Positions 35,487 through 43,285 of a stretch of DNA of 64,000 nt are shown here, piece after piece; position 1 is the stretch's first letter; each line of letters opens with the position of its first letter. The notes below the pieces were generated by a model. That model saw only the letters and a list, made by a program, of their open reading frames with translations, made no database searches and was not told the origin of the DNA. The translations under genes and the position numbers were made by a program. The stretch spans positions 992,001-1,056,000 of the forward strand of contig NZ_PUHY01000010.1 in NCBI RefSeq assembly GCF_002967765.1, given 5' to 3'. Origin of the DNA: Blastopirellula marina. GTDB lineage: Bacteria; Planctomycetota; Planctomycetia; Pirellulales; Pirellulaceae.

Positions 35487-36563
35487 TTAGTCGAGATCCC
35501 CCATCGAACCGCGAAGTTCTTCTCGATCGTGGTCAATCAATGCATCAATCACAGGCTGCAAGTTGCCAGCCATAATTTGATCGAGCTTGTAGAGAGTGAG
35601 ATTGATACGATGATCGCTAAGACGATTCTCAGGGAAGTTGTAAGTACGGATACGCTGACTACGGTCGCCGGAACCGACGAGACTTTTCCGCTCGTCCGCT
35701 CGCTCTTTGGCTTCCTTCTCGCGTTGTGCTTCGTACAACTTGGTCTTCAGCAAACGCAACGCGCGATCAAGATTCTTGTGCTGGCTTCGCTCTTCACAGC
35801 ACTGCACGATCACGCCGGTTTCCTGGTGAATAAGACGGACAGCCGATGCAGTCTTATTCACATGCTGACCACCTGGACCGGAACTCGCTGCGTATCGCTC
35901 CACCGTGTAACTGTCTGGGCTCAGGTCAAATTCGACTTCTTCCGGTTCGGCCATCACCGCAACGGTTGCCGCCGAGGTATGCACGCGTCCCTTCGTTTCG
36001 GTGTCGGGAACTCGCTGCACGCGGTGACCGCCGCTCTCGTATTGCATTTCGCGGTAAACACCTTCGCCGTGGACCGAAATGATCACTTCTTTGAACCCAC
36101 CTAATTCGGTCGGATTCGATTCCATGATCTCGTACTTCCACTTCTTCGATTCCGCAAAACGCTTATACATTTCGTACAAGTCGCGAGCGAAAAGTGCCGC
36201 TTCGTCACCGCCGGTGCCGCCACGAATTTCCAAGACGATCTTATCGCGATTGGCGTCCTCGCCCCCGATGGTCATATCCAACAGGTCACGCCAAATCTTC
36301 TCGCGTTTTGCCTTGAGGTCGACCAAGTCAGCCTCGGCCAGTTCGGCCATCTCGGCGTCGTCCCCTTCCATCAATTCGCGGGCGTCTTCGATCTCTCCCA
36401 CCAACTGCTTGAACTGTCGGTACCGACCGGCAATTCGAGCCAGTGATCCGTGTTCGCGCGCGACGTTCGCCATCAGTGTCGAGTTTGCCAACACATCAGG
36501 GTCGCTCATTTGTTTTTCGAGGAACTCGAAGCGAGAAAGTTTTTCTTCCAGGATCTCGCGCAT
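35487..36563 (-). CDS. prfA: Peptide chain release factor 1
   Basis: 358 residues, the usual RF1 length. The catalytic GGQ is in [40 protein letters not shown] contains the region before the stop-codon recognition motif; the ending [20 protein letters not shown] is typical of RF1. It has the anticodon-like region that reads UAA and UAG. The ATG at 36563 precedes [20 protein letters not shown]. The gene lies between rpmE and prmC; a terminator separates rpmE from it. Confidence 0.97.
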   Translation of the reverse strand: MREILEEKLSRFEFLEKQMSDPDVLANSTLMANVAREHGSLARIAGRYRQFKQLVGEIEDARELMEGDDAEMAELAEADLVDLKAKREKIWRDLLDMTIGGEDANRDKIVLEIRGGTGGDEAALFARDLYEMYKRFAESKKWKYEIMESNPTELGGFKEVIISVHGEGVYREMQYESGGHRVQRVPDTETKGRVHTSAATVAVMAEPEEVEFDLSPDSYTVERYAASSGPGGQHVNKTASAVRLIHQETGVIVQCCEERSQHKNLDRALRLLKTKLYEAQREKEAKERADERKSLVGSGDRSQRIRTYNFPENRLSDHRINLTLYKLDQIMAGNLQPVIDALIDHDREELRGSMGDLD

Positions 36564-36631
36564 GGGTGAAACCGTCCTGAGAGGGGCCTGCCATAACTAG
36601 CGGGGAAGCAGGCCGTTTGCGGGAATCTACG

Positions 36632-36668
36632 AAAACACGCGAGTCCCCATACCGAGGATTCTCGCGTG
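36632..36668 (-). terminator. Terminator between rpmE and prfA
   Basis: CACGCGAG (36636-36643) and CTCGCGTG (36661-36668) form an 8-base stem with a further partial inner pairing, 26 bases after the rpmE stop. On the minus strand it ends in TTTTCG. It would let rpmE be made in excess of prfA. Confidence 0.6.
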
Positions 36669-36693
36669 CCGACGATTTTCGAGTTGGAAGAAG

Positions 36694-36924
36694 CTACTTC
36701 TTCTTTTTCTTGGCCAAGCTGGCGTAGTTGCCTGCGAACTTGTTCTTGAACTTCTCGATACGACCGCCCGAGTCCAAGAAGCGTTCCTTACCGGAGTAGA
36801 ACGGATGGCAAACGTTACAAACGTCGACCACGATTTCCTTCCGGGTGCTACGCGTTGTAAAGGAGTTGCCACAACCGCACTTAACGACGGTTTCCTGATA
36901 TTTTGGATGGATGTTTTCTTTCAT
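36694..36924 (-). CDS. rpmE: Ribosomal protein bL31, zinc-binding form
   Basis: 76 residues. It begins KENIHPKYQETVVKCGCGNS and has all four zinc ligands (Cys16, Cys18, Cys36, Cys39: CGC and CNVC), so it is the C+ form of bL31. HPFYSGKERFLDSGGRIEKF matches the conserved core, and the tail is Lys-rich (AKKKKK). bL31 bridges the 30S and 50S subunits. It is followed by prfA and prmC on the same strand, a common bacterial order. Confidence 0.97.
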   Translation of the reverse strand: MKENIHPKYQETVVKCGCGNSFTTRSTRKEIVVDVCNVCHPFYSGKERFLDSGGRIEKFKNKFAGNYASLAKKKKK

Positions 36925-37266
36925 CGCTTCTCACTCCGGGACAAGTTCGCGGACGAGCCCTGCGCCGGTCCGTTCCCCTGATGTGCTGGAAAACCCACGA
37001 TTATAGAATTCGGGAAGCTGGTCGACAATCGCAAATGGACACGCAACAACGGGTTTCGCTCGAAACCATGCCGTTTGGCGCGGCCATGTTACCAGCACGA
37101 CGCTTTTTCGGTAAATTAAACAGTTTGGCACCATAGAGTTACGAACCATCCTACAATCGCTCGAAACGGGAAGTCCTGGGTACGACTAGACTTCCGATTT
37201 CGGTGCTGTTTGCCAGGATTGACACCTTCTTAACGCAATTCACGCCAACCCCTAGGCCTCAAACGC
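36925..37266. other. Divergent intergenic region between rpmE and ubiE
   Basis: 342 bases that must hold the rpmE promoter (minus) and the menaquinone-operon promoter (plus). A TTGACA at 37219 in front of ubiE has no good -10 box at 16-18 bases, so no promoter can be claimed. Short open frames here are not supported. Confidence 0.4.
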
Positions 37267-37977
37267 ATGGCGATCGATAAATCGGGAACCCGTGTCCGTC
37301 AGATGTTCTCTGAGATTGCGGGCAACTACGACCGCATGAACCACCTTCTGTCGATGAATGTCGACAAGTACTGGCGATGGCGAACGGTCAAAATCGTCCC
37401 CCCGACTGGCGATAGTCCGATTCTGGACGTCTGTACCGGCACAGGCGACTTGGCATTGGCTTACTACAAAGCTGGCCAAGGGAAGATCAACGTCGAAGCA
37501 ACCGATTTCTGCCCTGAAATGCTCGAGGTTGGTGAGGTCAAAAAACAGAAACTTGGTATCAACGGCCAGGTTCGCTTCCAAGAGGCGGACACCCAGCAGT
37601 TGCCATTCGATAACGACCAATTCCAGATCGTCTCGGTCGCGTTTGGCCTGCGAAATGTTGCCGATACCGACCTTGGTCTCAAAGAAATGACTCGCGTTTG
37701 CCGTCCTGGCGGCAAGGTTGCCGTGCTGGAATTCTCGCAGCCTCGCTGGCAGCCATTTCGCGGAATCTATCAGTTCTACTTTAAGAACATCTTACCCCGC
37801 GTTGGTCAGGCATTGGCGAAGAACAAGCAAGACGCCTACAAGTATTTGCCCGATAGCGTGGGAGAGTTCCCCCACGGCGAGGCCTTGGCCGAACGCATGC
37901 GTCAGGCGGGTCTCAAGGATGTCTTCTTTAAGCCGTTCACGTTTGGCGTGGCGACTTTGTACGTGGGGACGAAATGA
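37267..37977 (+). CDS. ubiE: Demethylmenaquinone methyltransferase (UbiE/MenG)
   Basis: 236 residues. The UbiE/COQ5 signature is present: REMFSEIAGNYDRMNHLLS-like opening (RQMFSEIAGNYDRMNHLLS), SAM-binding motif I DVCTGTGDLALAY, the segment QEADTQQLPFDNDQFQIVSVA, FGLRNVADTDLGLKEMTRVC, and RPGGKVAVLEFSQP. It methylates demethylmenaquinone to menaquinone. Its last codon overlaps the ubiX start (ATGA). With ubiX, ubiA and mqnE downstream it belongs to a menaquinone (futalosine) set; ubiquinone is unlikely in this group. Confidence 0.94.
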   Translation: MAIDKSGTRVRQMFSEIAGNYDRMNHLLSMNVDKYWRWRTVKIVPPTGDSPILDVCTGTGDLALAYYKAGQGKINVEATDFCPEMLEVGEVKKQKLGINGQVRFQEADTQQLPFDNDQFQIVSVAFGLRNVADTDLGLKEMTRVCRPGGKVAVLEFSQPRWQPFRGIYQFYFKNILPRVGQALAKNKQDAYKYLPDSVGEFPHGEALAERMRQAGLKDVFFKPFTFGVATLYVGTK

Positions 37978-38627
37978 GCTTGCCGATTGTCGTGGCGATC
38001 ACCGGTGCCAGCGGAGCCGTCTATGCACGGCGTCTGCTCAACGTGCTGCACCACTCGGGCTACGACATTCAACTGTCGATCAGCACCTCTGGCCAAACCG
38101 TGTTTCAGCAGGAACTGGGGATTCGGCTGGAACTCGATAACTTCGATCCCTGGACGCTTGTTTCGGCCGAAGTCGAGACGAACGATACGAAGCTCGCGAA
38201 GACCGTCGAACTAAATCACGCGGCGGAGCCAGGTGAGTTTCGCTACTGCCACTTTGCCGACTTCATGTCCCCCATGGCTAGCGGTTCCGCGCGATCAGCA
38301 GGAATGGTTGTTTGCCCATGTTCCGGCGGTACATTAGCCGGCATCGTAAATGGAAACTGCACCAACCTTATTCAGCGGGCAGCTGAAGTTCATTTGAAAG
38401 AACGCCGTAAGCTAATCCTCGTTCCTCGTGAAACGCCTCTCTCCCTTGGCTACATCGACAATATGCGAAGAGCCGTTGAAGCCGGAGCGGTTGTTATGCC
38501 GGCGATGCCTGGCTGGTATCACGGAGTTAGATCGCTGGATGATCTAGTCGATTTCATGGTGGCCAGAATCTTGGACCAACTCGACATTCCACACGCCTTG
38601 ATCCACCGCTGGGGAGACGATGCCTGA
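37974..38627 (+). CDS. ubiX: Flavin prenyltransferase UbiX
   Basis: 217 residues. It starts LPIVVAITGASGAVYARRLL (flavin-binding GASG), and has MASGSARSAGMVVCPCSGGTLAGI, TNLIQRAAEVHLKERRKLIL and VPRETPLSLGYIDNMRRAVE, the conserved UbiX motifs including PRETPL. It joins dimethylallyl phosphate to FMN to make the prenylated flavin used by UbiD-type decarboxylases; in futalosine-pathway organisms this serves the decarboxylation step. It overlaps ubiE by 4 bases and ubiA by 8 bases. Confidence 0.95.
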   Translation: MSLPIVVAITGASGAVYARRLLNVLHHSGYDIQLSISTSGQTVFQQELGIRLELDNFDPWTLVSAEVETNDTKLAKTVELNHAAEPGEFRYCHFADFMSPMASGSARSAGMVVCPCSGGTLAGIVNGNCTNLIQRAAEVHLKERRKLILVPRETPLSLGYIDNMRRAVEAGAVVMPAMPGWYHGVRSLDDLVDFMVARILDQLDIPHALIHRWGDDA

Positions 38628-39528
38628 GCGAATTCGCCACATTCTCGAGATGATCCGTTTCAGCCACACGGTCTTCGCGATGCCGTTTGCCGTGCTGGCC
38701 ACGATCATGGCGTGGTGCCTGCCGACTCCGAGCGGCGAGAGTGTCACACTCACCTGGCAAACCTGCCTCGGGATTGTGTTGTGCATGGTCTTCGCTCGCA
38801 GCGCTGCCATGGCGTTCAACCGCCTGGTAGACCGGAAAATTGATGCCGAGAATCCACGCACCGCCTCACGGCATATACCTGCGGGGCTCCTGTCGGTTCA
38901 AAGCGTTGTCCTATTTACCTTGGCCTGCAGTCTCGGCTTCGTCGCTTCGACACTCCTATTTTGGCCCAATTGGTTGCCGCTAGCGCTTTCAATTCCGGTA
39001 TTGGCGTTTTTGTGCGGCTACAGCTATACGAAACGTTTCACTTCGCTGGCCCACTATTGGCTCGGAATTTCGCTGATGCTCGCCCCCATTTGTGCTTGGG
39101 TGGCGATTCGTGGTCAGGTCGTTTTGCAGCATCCGACCGACATTTTGCCTGCAGTAATGCTGGGACTGGGTGTCCTTTTTTGGGTCGCTGGATTTGACAT
39201 TATTTATGCCTGCCAAGATGCCGAATTCGATCGCGATGCGAAACTTCGCAGCGTGCCGGCGAAATACGGTGTTCCAGGAGCCCTAAGAATTGCCGCCGTT
39301 AGCCACCTTCTGGCTGTGCTGTCATTTGCGATCCTCCCCTTCACTGCCCCACTTTTGGGCGTGATTTATTGGCTGGGACTCGCGGCGGTTGCTGGCTTAC
39401 TGTTCTACGAACATGCTCTCGTTCGCCCGTCAGACCTCTCGAAGGTGAACTTGGCATTTTTTCATGTGAACACGATCATTGGCCTCGGAGTGCTGATTTT
39501 CACCAGCATCGACCTGCTTTGGAATTGA
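38620..39528 (+). CDS. ubiA: UbiA-family prenyltransferase (probable menaquinone pathway, MqnP type)
   Basis: 302 residues with 8-9 membrane helices. First Asp-rich motif NRLVDRKIDAENPRTASRH (NRxxDxxxDxxNPRT) and second motif YACQDAEFDRDAKLRSVPAK (YxxQDxxxDxxxGxxSxP) are both intact, so the enzyme should transfer a polyprenyl group to an aromatic acceptor. In this neighbourhood the acceptor is most likely 1,4-dihydroxy-6-naphthoate of the futalosine pathway rather than 4-hydroxybenzoate. It overlaps ubiX by 8 bases. A 117-base gap separates it from mqnE. Confidence 0.92.
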   Translation: MPERIRHILEMIRFSHTVFAMPFAVLATIMAWCLPTPSGESVTLTWQTCLGIVLCMVFARSAAMAFNRLVDRKIDAENPRTASRHIPAGLLSVQSVVLFTLACSLGFVASTLLFWPNWLPLALSIPVLAFLCGYSYTKRFTSLAHYWLGISLMLAPICAWVAIRGQVVLQHPTDILPAVMLGLGVLFWVAGFDIIYACQDAEFDRDAKLRSVPAKYGVPGALRIAAVSHLLAVLSFAILPFTAPLLGVIYWLGLAAVAGLLFYEHALVRPSDLSKVNLAFFHVNTIIGLGVLIFTSIDLLWN

Positions 39529-39645
39529 CCCGCCTTGCAGGGAAAGTGGCAAACGACGACCATAAAGGTTATCGATCGCCCGAACTGTGCGGTTTCAATC
39601 GTAAGCTAACCGTTCTTACACCTTCATTGGATCAAGCGACCTGGA

Positions 39646-40797
39646 ATGATTCGAGCAGACAAAATCACGTTGGATACCATCGGTAAGAAGGTCGAGAACG
39701 GCGAACGTTTGAACCTGGATGAAGGGGTCTACCTCTACAACGACGACGTTCCATTGAACGAAGTCGCCGAGTTGGCCAACATGGTTCGCGAACGGAAGAA
39801 CGGGAACTTCGCGTACTACAACATCAACACGCACTTAAACCCGACCAACATCTGCGTTTACCGCTGCAACTTCTGCGCATTCCGAGCGGACCTGCGAGAT
39901 CCACGTGGTTACGTCATGAGCGACGAGCAGATCTTGGCTCGTGGCCAGGAAGCGGTCGACAACGGTTGCACCGAGATGCACATTGTCGGCGGCCTGCACC
40001 ACCAGAAGAAGTTTGACTGGTACGTCAACATGGTGCGAATCCTGCACGACGCCTTCCCGAAGCTACACTTAAAGGCCTGGACTGCGGTTGAGATCAATTG
40101 GTTCGAGTTCCTCACCAAGAAGTCAGTTCGTGAAGTCTTGCAAGAGTTGAAGGATGCTGGCCTCGGCAGCATGCCCGGGGGTGGTGCCGAGATCTTCCAC
40201 CGTGAAGTGCGCGACCAAATCTGTGAACACAAGGCCGACACCGGCAAATGGCACGAGATCCATCGCACCGCGCACGAGATGGGAATCAAGACAAACGCGA
40301 CAATGCTGTATGGCCACATCGAGAACGCCTATCACCGCATCGACCATCTGATTCGTCTCCGCGAAACGCAAGATGTTAGCGGTGGCTTCCAGACGTTCAT
40401 CCCTCTGGCCTTCCACCCCGACAACACCGAACTCGCTGAACTCAAGAAGCTTAAGAAGCCGTCCGGCTTGATGGACCTACGGACGATGGCCATCTCGCGA
40501 TTGATGCTCGATAACTTCCAGCACATCAAGGCCTACTGGATCATGCTCGGCCTGGGAACGGCTCAAACGGCCCTTTCGTACGGTGCAGATGATATCGATG
40601 GCACCGTGCGGCACGAGTTGATCTATCACGATGCGGGTGCCACGACGCCAGAAGCCATGTCGGTTGACGACATTCGTCGCTTGATCGAAGAAGCTGGACG
40701 CGAACCGATCGAACGGGACACCGTCTATAACCGCGTGATCCGCGATCCGCATAACATGTCAGAATGGACCACTGGCGAACCGGTGGAAGCGGGTTAG
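39646..40797 (+). CDS. mqnE: Aminofutalosine synthase MqnE (radical SAM)
   Basis: 383 residues. A radical-SAM cluster motif CVYRCNFC (CxxxCxxC, about 68-75) follows NINTHLNPTN; MHIVGGLHHQKKFDWYVNMV, TAVEINWFEFLTKKS, GLGSMPGGGAEIFHREVRDQ, TNATMLYGHIENAYHRIDHL and FQTFIPLAFHPDNTEL are characteristic of MqnE/MqnC. AADDIDGTVR-like YGADDIDGTV and the end DTVYNRVIR fit MqnE rather than MqnC. It condenses S-adenosylmethionine with 3-(1-carboxyvinyloxy)benzoate to aminofutalosine, the first committed futalosine step. The neighbouring ubiE, ubiX and ubiA supply later steps. Confidence 0.92.
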   Translation: MIRADKITLDTIGKKVENGERLNLDEGVYLYNDDVPLNEVAELANMVRERKNGNFAYYNINTHLNPTNICVYRCNFCAFRADLRDPRGYVMSDEQILARGQEAVDNGCTEMHIVGGLHHQKKFDWYVNMVRILHDAFPKLHLKAWTAVEINWFEFLTKKSVREVLQELKDAGLGSMPGGGAEIFHREVRDQICEHKADTGKWHEIHRTAHEMGIKTNATMLYGHIENAYHRIDHLIRLRETQDVSGGFQTFIPLAFHPDNTELAELKKLKKPSGLMDLRTMAISRLMLDNFQHIKAYWIMLGLGTAQTALSYGADDIDGTVRHELIYHDAGATTPEAMSVDDIRRLIEEAGREPIERDTVYNRVIRDPHNMSEWTTGEPVEAG

Positions 40798-40874
40798 TCC
40801 GAACGATTGCGTCACGCTGGCAAGCATATTACGCTATGGGGGAATCGCAATCCCCTAACATAAGGCTGCCAGCC

Positions 40875-41636
40875 ATGGAAGCAATCGTCCATCTGATTGG
40901 AGCCGTGATCCACGGCTTCGTCCTTCTGGCGGAAATTGTTCTCCGTTCCGTGATCTTTCAAATTGAAGCCATCCGATATGGCTACACTGAAGCATTGGTC
41001 CGTAGCAACCGTCGACAAGCAGATGGTATCTCTCCACTTCTGATCCGCTTGACGGCCGCTGGCCTGCTTTTTGCGAGCGTTAGCTCGGCTAGTTGTGTTC
41101 TTTATGCGTGGAATTCGGCTAACGCCCAACGCATTGCGACCACCGAAAAACGAGTCGATCGCTTAGCTGAGCAGTATTACCAGGAAACGACCAAACCCGA
41201 TGCTCAATTTGACAACGGACTACTGAACGAAGTCGATGCTTGGGGAAAACCGCTGCGACTCGAGACGGAAAAATCACTATTCGGCTGGTGGGTCGTCGTA
41301 AGCTCGGACGGACCGGATGGTCGCCCAGCAACTTCGGATGATGTCAAATCGGTTCGTGCAAACTGGAGTAATTTGGAACAGGTAGGTGGCGAACTAGCTC
41401 AGCGTGGAGCGGATAAAGCAAAAGACAAGATCAAGGCCTTATTCACCCGCAACAAGGAAGGCACTGAAGAGCCTGCTGGTGAACAAGAGTTAAAAGTACT
41501 CGACGCAGCGACCGATGTCGTCGCCGGAGAAATCATCGTTAAGCAAACGTCGCAAGGTGAATCGAATACGACCAATGGCGAAGAAAAAGAAGGCTTTAAG
41601 ATCCCCTTCAAGTTCCGTTTTGGAAAGTCGGATTAG
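40875..41636 (+). CDS. Membrane protein with GspG-like C-terminal motif
   Basis: 253 residues from the ATG at 40875 (AAGG about 10 bases upstream; an ATG at 40836 is an alternative). Two hydrophobic helices lie at about 5-30 and 56-80. The outer part contains EVDAWGKPLRLETEKSLFGW and VVSSDGPDGRPATSDDVKS, which resembles the end of GspG-type major pseudopilins (D.WG.P, then SxGxDG...DD, a calcium site). It lacks a prepilin N-terminus. The C-terminus is charged and of low complexity, ending FKIPFKFRFGKSD. It overlaps the reading context of the next gene by 3 bases' spacing, so both are probably co-transcribed with mqnE or from a local promoter. Function unknown. Confidence 0.7.
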   Translation: MEAIVHLIGAVIHGFVLLAEIVLRSVIFQIEAIRYGYTEALVRSNRRQADGISPLLIRLTAAGLLFASVSSASCVLYAWNSANAQRIATTEKRVDRLAEQYYQETTKPDAQFDNGLLNEVDAWGKPLRLETEKSLFGWWVVVSSDGPDGRPATSDDVKSVRANWSNLEQVGGELAQRGADKAKDKIKALFTRNKEGTEEPAGEQELKVLDAATDVVAGEIIVKQTSQGESNTTNGEEKEGFKIPFKFRFGKSD

Positions 41637-41639
41637 CAG

Positions 41640-41963
41640 GTGTTAGAAGGCTGCCTAGGAGTCCTCTTCCGGATTTTCATCCTGGGATTTTGGTGGACGC
41701 TGATTTCTGCTTTTCGCTGGATCGTGCAGTACCTTATCGCGCTGTTTCGATTCGCCTGGTATGGCATCGAGTTTCTCTGCCAGATACCTCAACAAGGGTT
41801 TCTCAAAGCGGAGTTCCAATTGCGAACGCGTTATCATCTCTTGCTTAACCAAGAGCTCGCCGCCATGTACCTGACATGTCGCTACCGTCCTTGGCGATTG
41901 GTTCCTCTGGTGATCCTGGTGATGTTCGTCACGCTTCTTTTATTCGCGGACGATGGTCGTTAA
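41640..41963 (+). CDS. Small aromatic-rich membrane protein
   Basis: 107 residues from a GTG 3 bases after the preceding stop; AGCAGG lies before it. Hydrophobic helices at about 4-38 (FRIFILGFWWTLISAF, then VQYLIALFRFAW) and 88-101 (LVPLVILVMFVTLLL) are separated by a basic, Trp/Arg/Tyr-rich loop. No known family is recognised. It looks translationally coupled to the upstream gene, and a terminator follows at 42045. Confidence 0.65.
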   Translation: MLEGCLGVLFRIFILGFWWTLISAFRWIVQYLIALFRFAWYGIEFLCQIPQQGFLKAEFQLRTRYHLLLNQELAAMYLTCRYRPWRLVPLVILVMFVTLLLFADDGR

Positions 41964-42044
41964 AACGAATCCCCTGCGGAGTTCGACAAGGCACCAGACA
42001 AGGTTGCCTTCTTCACAGATCCAGAGCTACGCAGCAGCTTAATT

Positions 42045-42075
42045 GTGCGCCGCTAAAAAGCGGCACGTTTTTCTT
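42045..42075 (+). terminator. Intrinsic terminator after the small membrane protein
   Basis: GCCGCT (42049-42054) and AGCGGC (42059-42064) pair around a 4-base loop, with GT/AC extending the stem past a 2-base bulge. GTTTTTCTTTT follows. This ends the menaquinone/membrane-protein run. Confidence 0.8.
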
Positions 42076-42182
42076 TTATTGCGTAAGGAGATAGGGATGT
42101 TTTTGGTCGTTCGGGCGACGGCACTGTCTTAGAATGATCATTGCCTGACACCTATCACCCCTCGATTGCAAAGTTCTGCCGC

Positions 42183-43220
42183 ATGAGCTCCCCTCCCACC
42201 TTGGTCAATGCATACTGCACGCATCGCAATCCTCCGCAACTCGATTTCCCTCACCAACTACTCAGTCACCGCAATCACCACGACTCGCAATTGGCGCCGC
42301 ATCTACAAGAGTTCATCGGCTTCATTTGGCAAGGCGGACAGCGAGAAATGACCGAAACGCTCTATCATGTGATACAGCACCTGGAACGAGTACAGAATCA
42401 GTACAGCCTTGAAATTCGACCGGAACACTTCGACGAGTTGGGCCGCTGGGGTCAAGCCGCCAACGCCGTGTTCTTGATGCAAGACTTCAACGTCTGCGAT
42501 CCAGCGGGCAAACTTCTCGTCTCGCACACCGACGGCAGTTGCGACGACGATGCGGAGGTTCCCTACCCACAAGAGGCTTTTCAGCGAAAAGAACGCATCA
42601 CCGCCGAGCTTGGCAAACTTGACCTCCACCCGTACGACGGTCTGCCCCCCGTAATCGCCGAATGCGAAGTCAACTTGCGACCGGCCGACGAGGTCGCTCG
42701 CCGGGCGATTGCCTTGATGGCCGTCGCTGTCAGGGCCGAGAAGATCGCAATGAAAGAGCCGATTCCCGTTGCAGAGATCCGGGAACTGCTCGCCCCGGCA
42801 TTTGACTCGTTTACACCTGTTGAACAGGAATTTATGGATGCGTCCACGCCTGACGAACAGGCGGTGATTGATCATGCCTGGCGATACGAAGCGTTGTTTG
42901 TCCTTCAATGGGCGCTTGGTCATTTCGACGAACTCAACTTTCCAACCGCAATCTGCAGCGTGCCAGAAGTTGCTGACGACATATTCGACCGTGATCTGAC
43001 GATGATGATTGCCACGGCCGAACTACGCCCGACCAGCGAGATTCTAGACCAGGTCGATCGCTACTTCCGTCTCCACTGGATCGCCCGCCAGCCTTTTCTG
43101 AAAGGCGAACCGATCCCAGCCGGTCTCGATATTGGCGTGATTCAAGAGCGTCATCACGCATTGAATTGGCTCATTCGTTTCGGGAACGCCGATTGGGATG
43201 ATGTCGATTGCTCGACCTAA
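42183..43220 (+). CDS. DUF4272-domain protein
   Basis: 345 residues from the ATG at 42183 (an upstream TTG at 42141 is also possible; no ribosome binding site is obvious). The C-terminal half (about 175-320) matches the DUF4272 pattern: DEVARRAIALMAVAVRAEKI, then WRYEALFVLQWALGHFDELN-like spacing, and FDRDLTMMIATAELRPTSEI. The N-terminal half is soluble and acidic. Neither membrane nor export signals are seen. Function is unknown; proteins of this family are scattered in bacteria, sometimes near toxin-immunity loci. It is convergent with recG. Confidence 0.7.
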   Translation: MSSPPTLVNAYCTHRNPPQLDFPHQLLSHRNHHDSQLAPHLQEFIGFIWQGGQREMTETLYHVIQHLERVQNQYSLEIRPEHFDELGRWGQAANAVFLMQDFNVCDPAGKLLVSHTDGSCDDDAEVPYPQEAFQRKERITAELGKLDLHPYDGLPPVIAECEVNLRPADEVARRAIALMAVAVRAEKIAMKEPIPVAEIRELLAPAFDSFTPVEQEFMDASTPDEQAVIDHAWRYEALFVLQWALGHFDELNFPTAICSVPEVADDIFDRDLTMMIATAELRPTSEILDQVDRYFRLHWIARQPFLKGEPIPAGLDIGVIQERHHALNWLIRFGNADWDDVDCST

Positions 43221-43224
43221 AAGT

Positions 43225-43270
43225 CTGTTGATTTTCTGCTTCGTTAGCGAGTAATTGAGAAACTCAACAG
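43225..43270. terminator. Inverted repeat between convergent genes, possible bidirectional terminator
   Basis: CTGTTGATTTTCT (43225-43237) and AGAAACTCAACAG (43258-43270) form a 13-base stem with one mismatch and a 20-base loop, between the stop of the DUF4272 gene and the stop of recG. A related AACAGCCTG occurs after nadD near 51172. Confidence 0.5.
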
Positions 43271-43285
43271 GCTGCTAAGCCAGCC

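Noticed and set aside
34995-36104. 369-codon open frame on the plus strand
   Set aside because: It runs antisense to both prmC and prfA; no family is recognised and no ribosome binding site is present.
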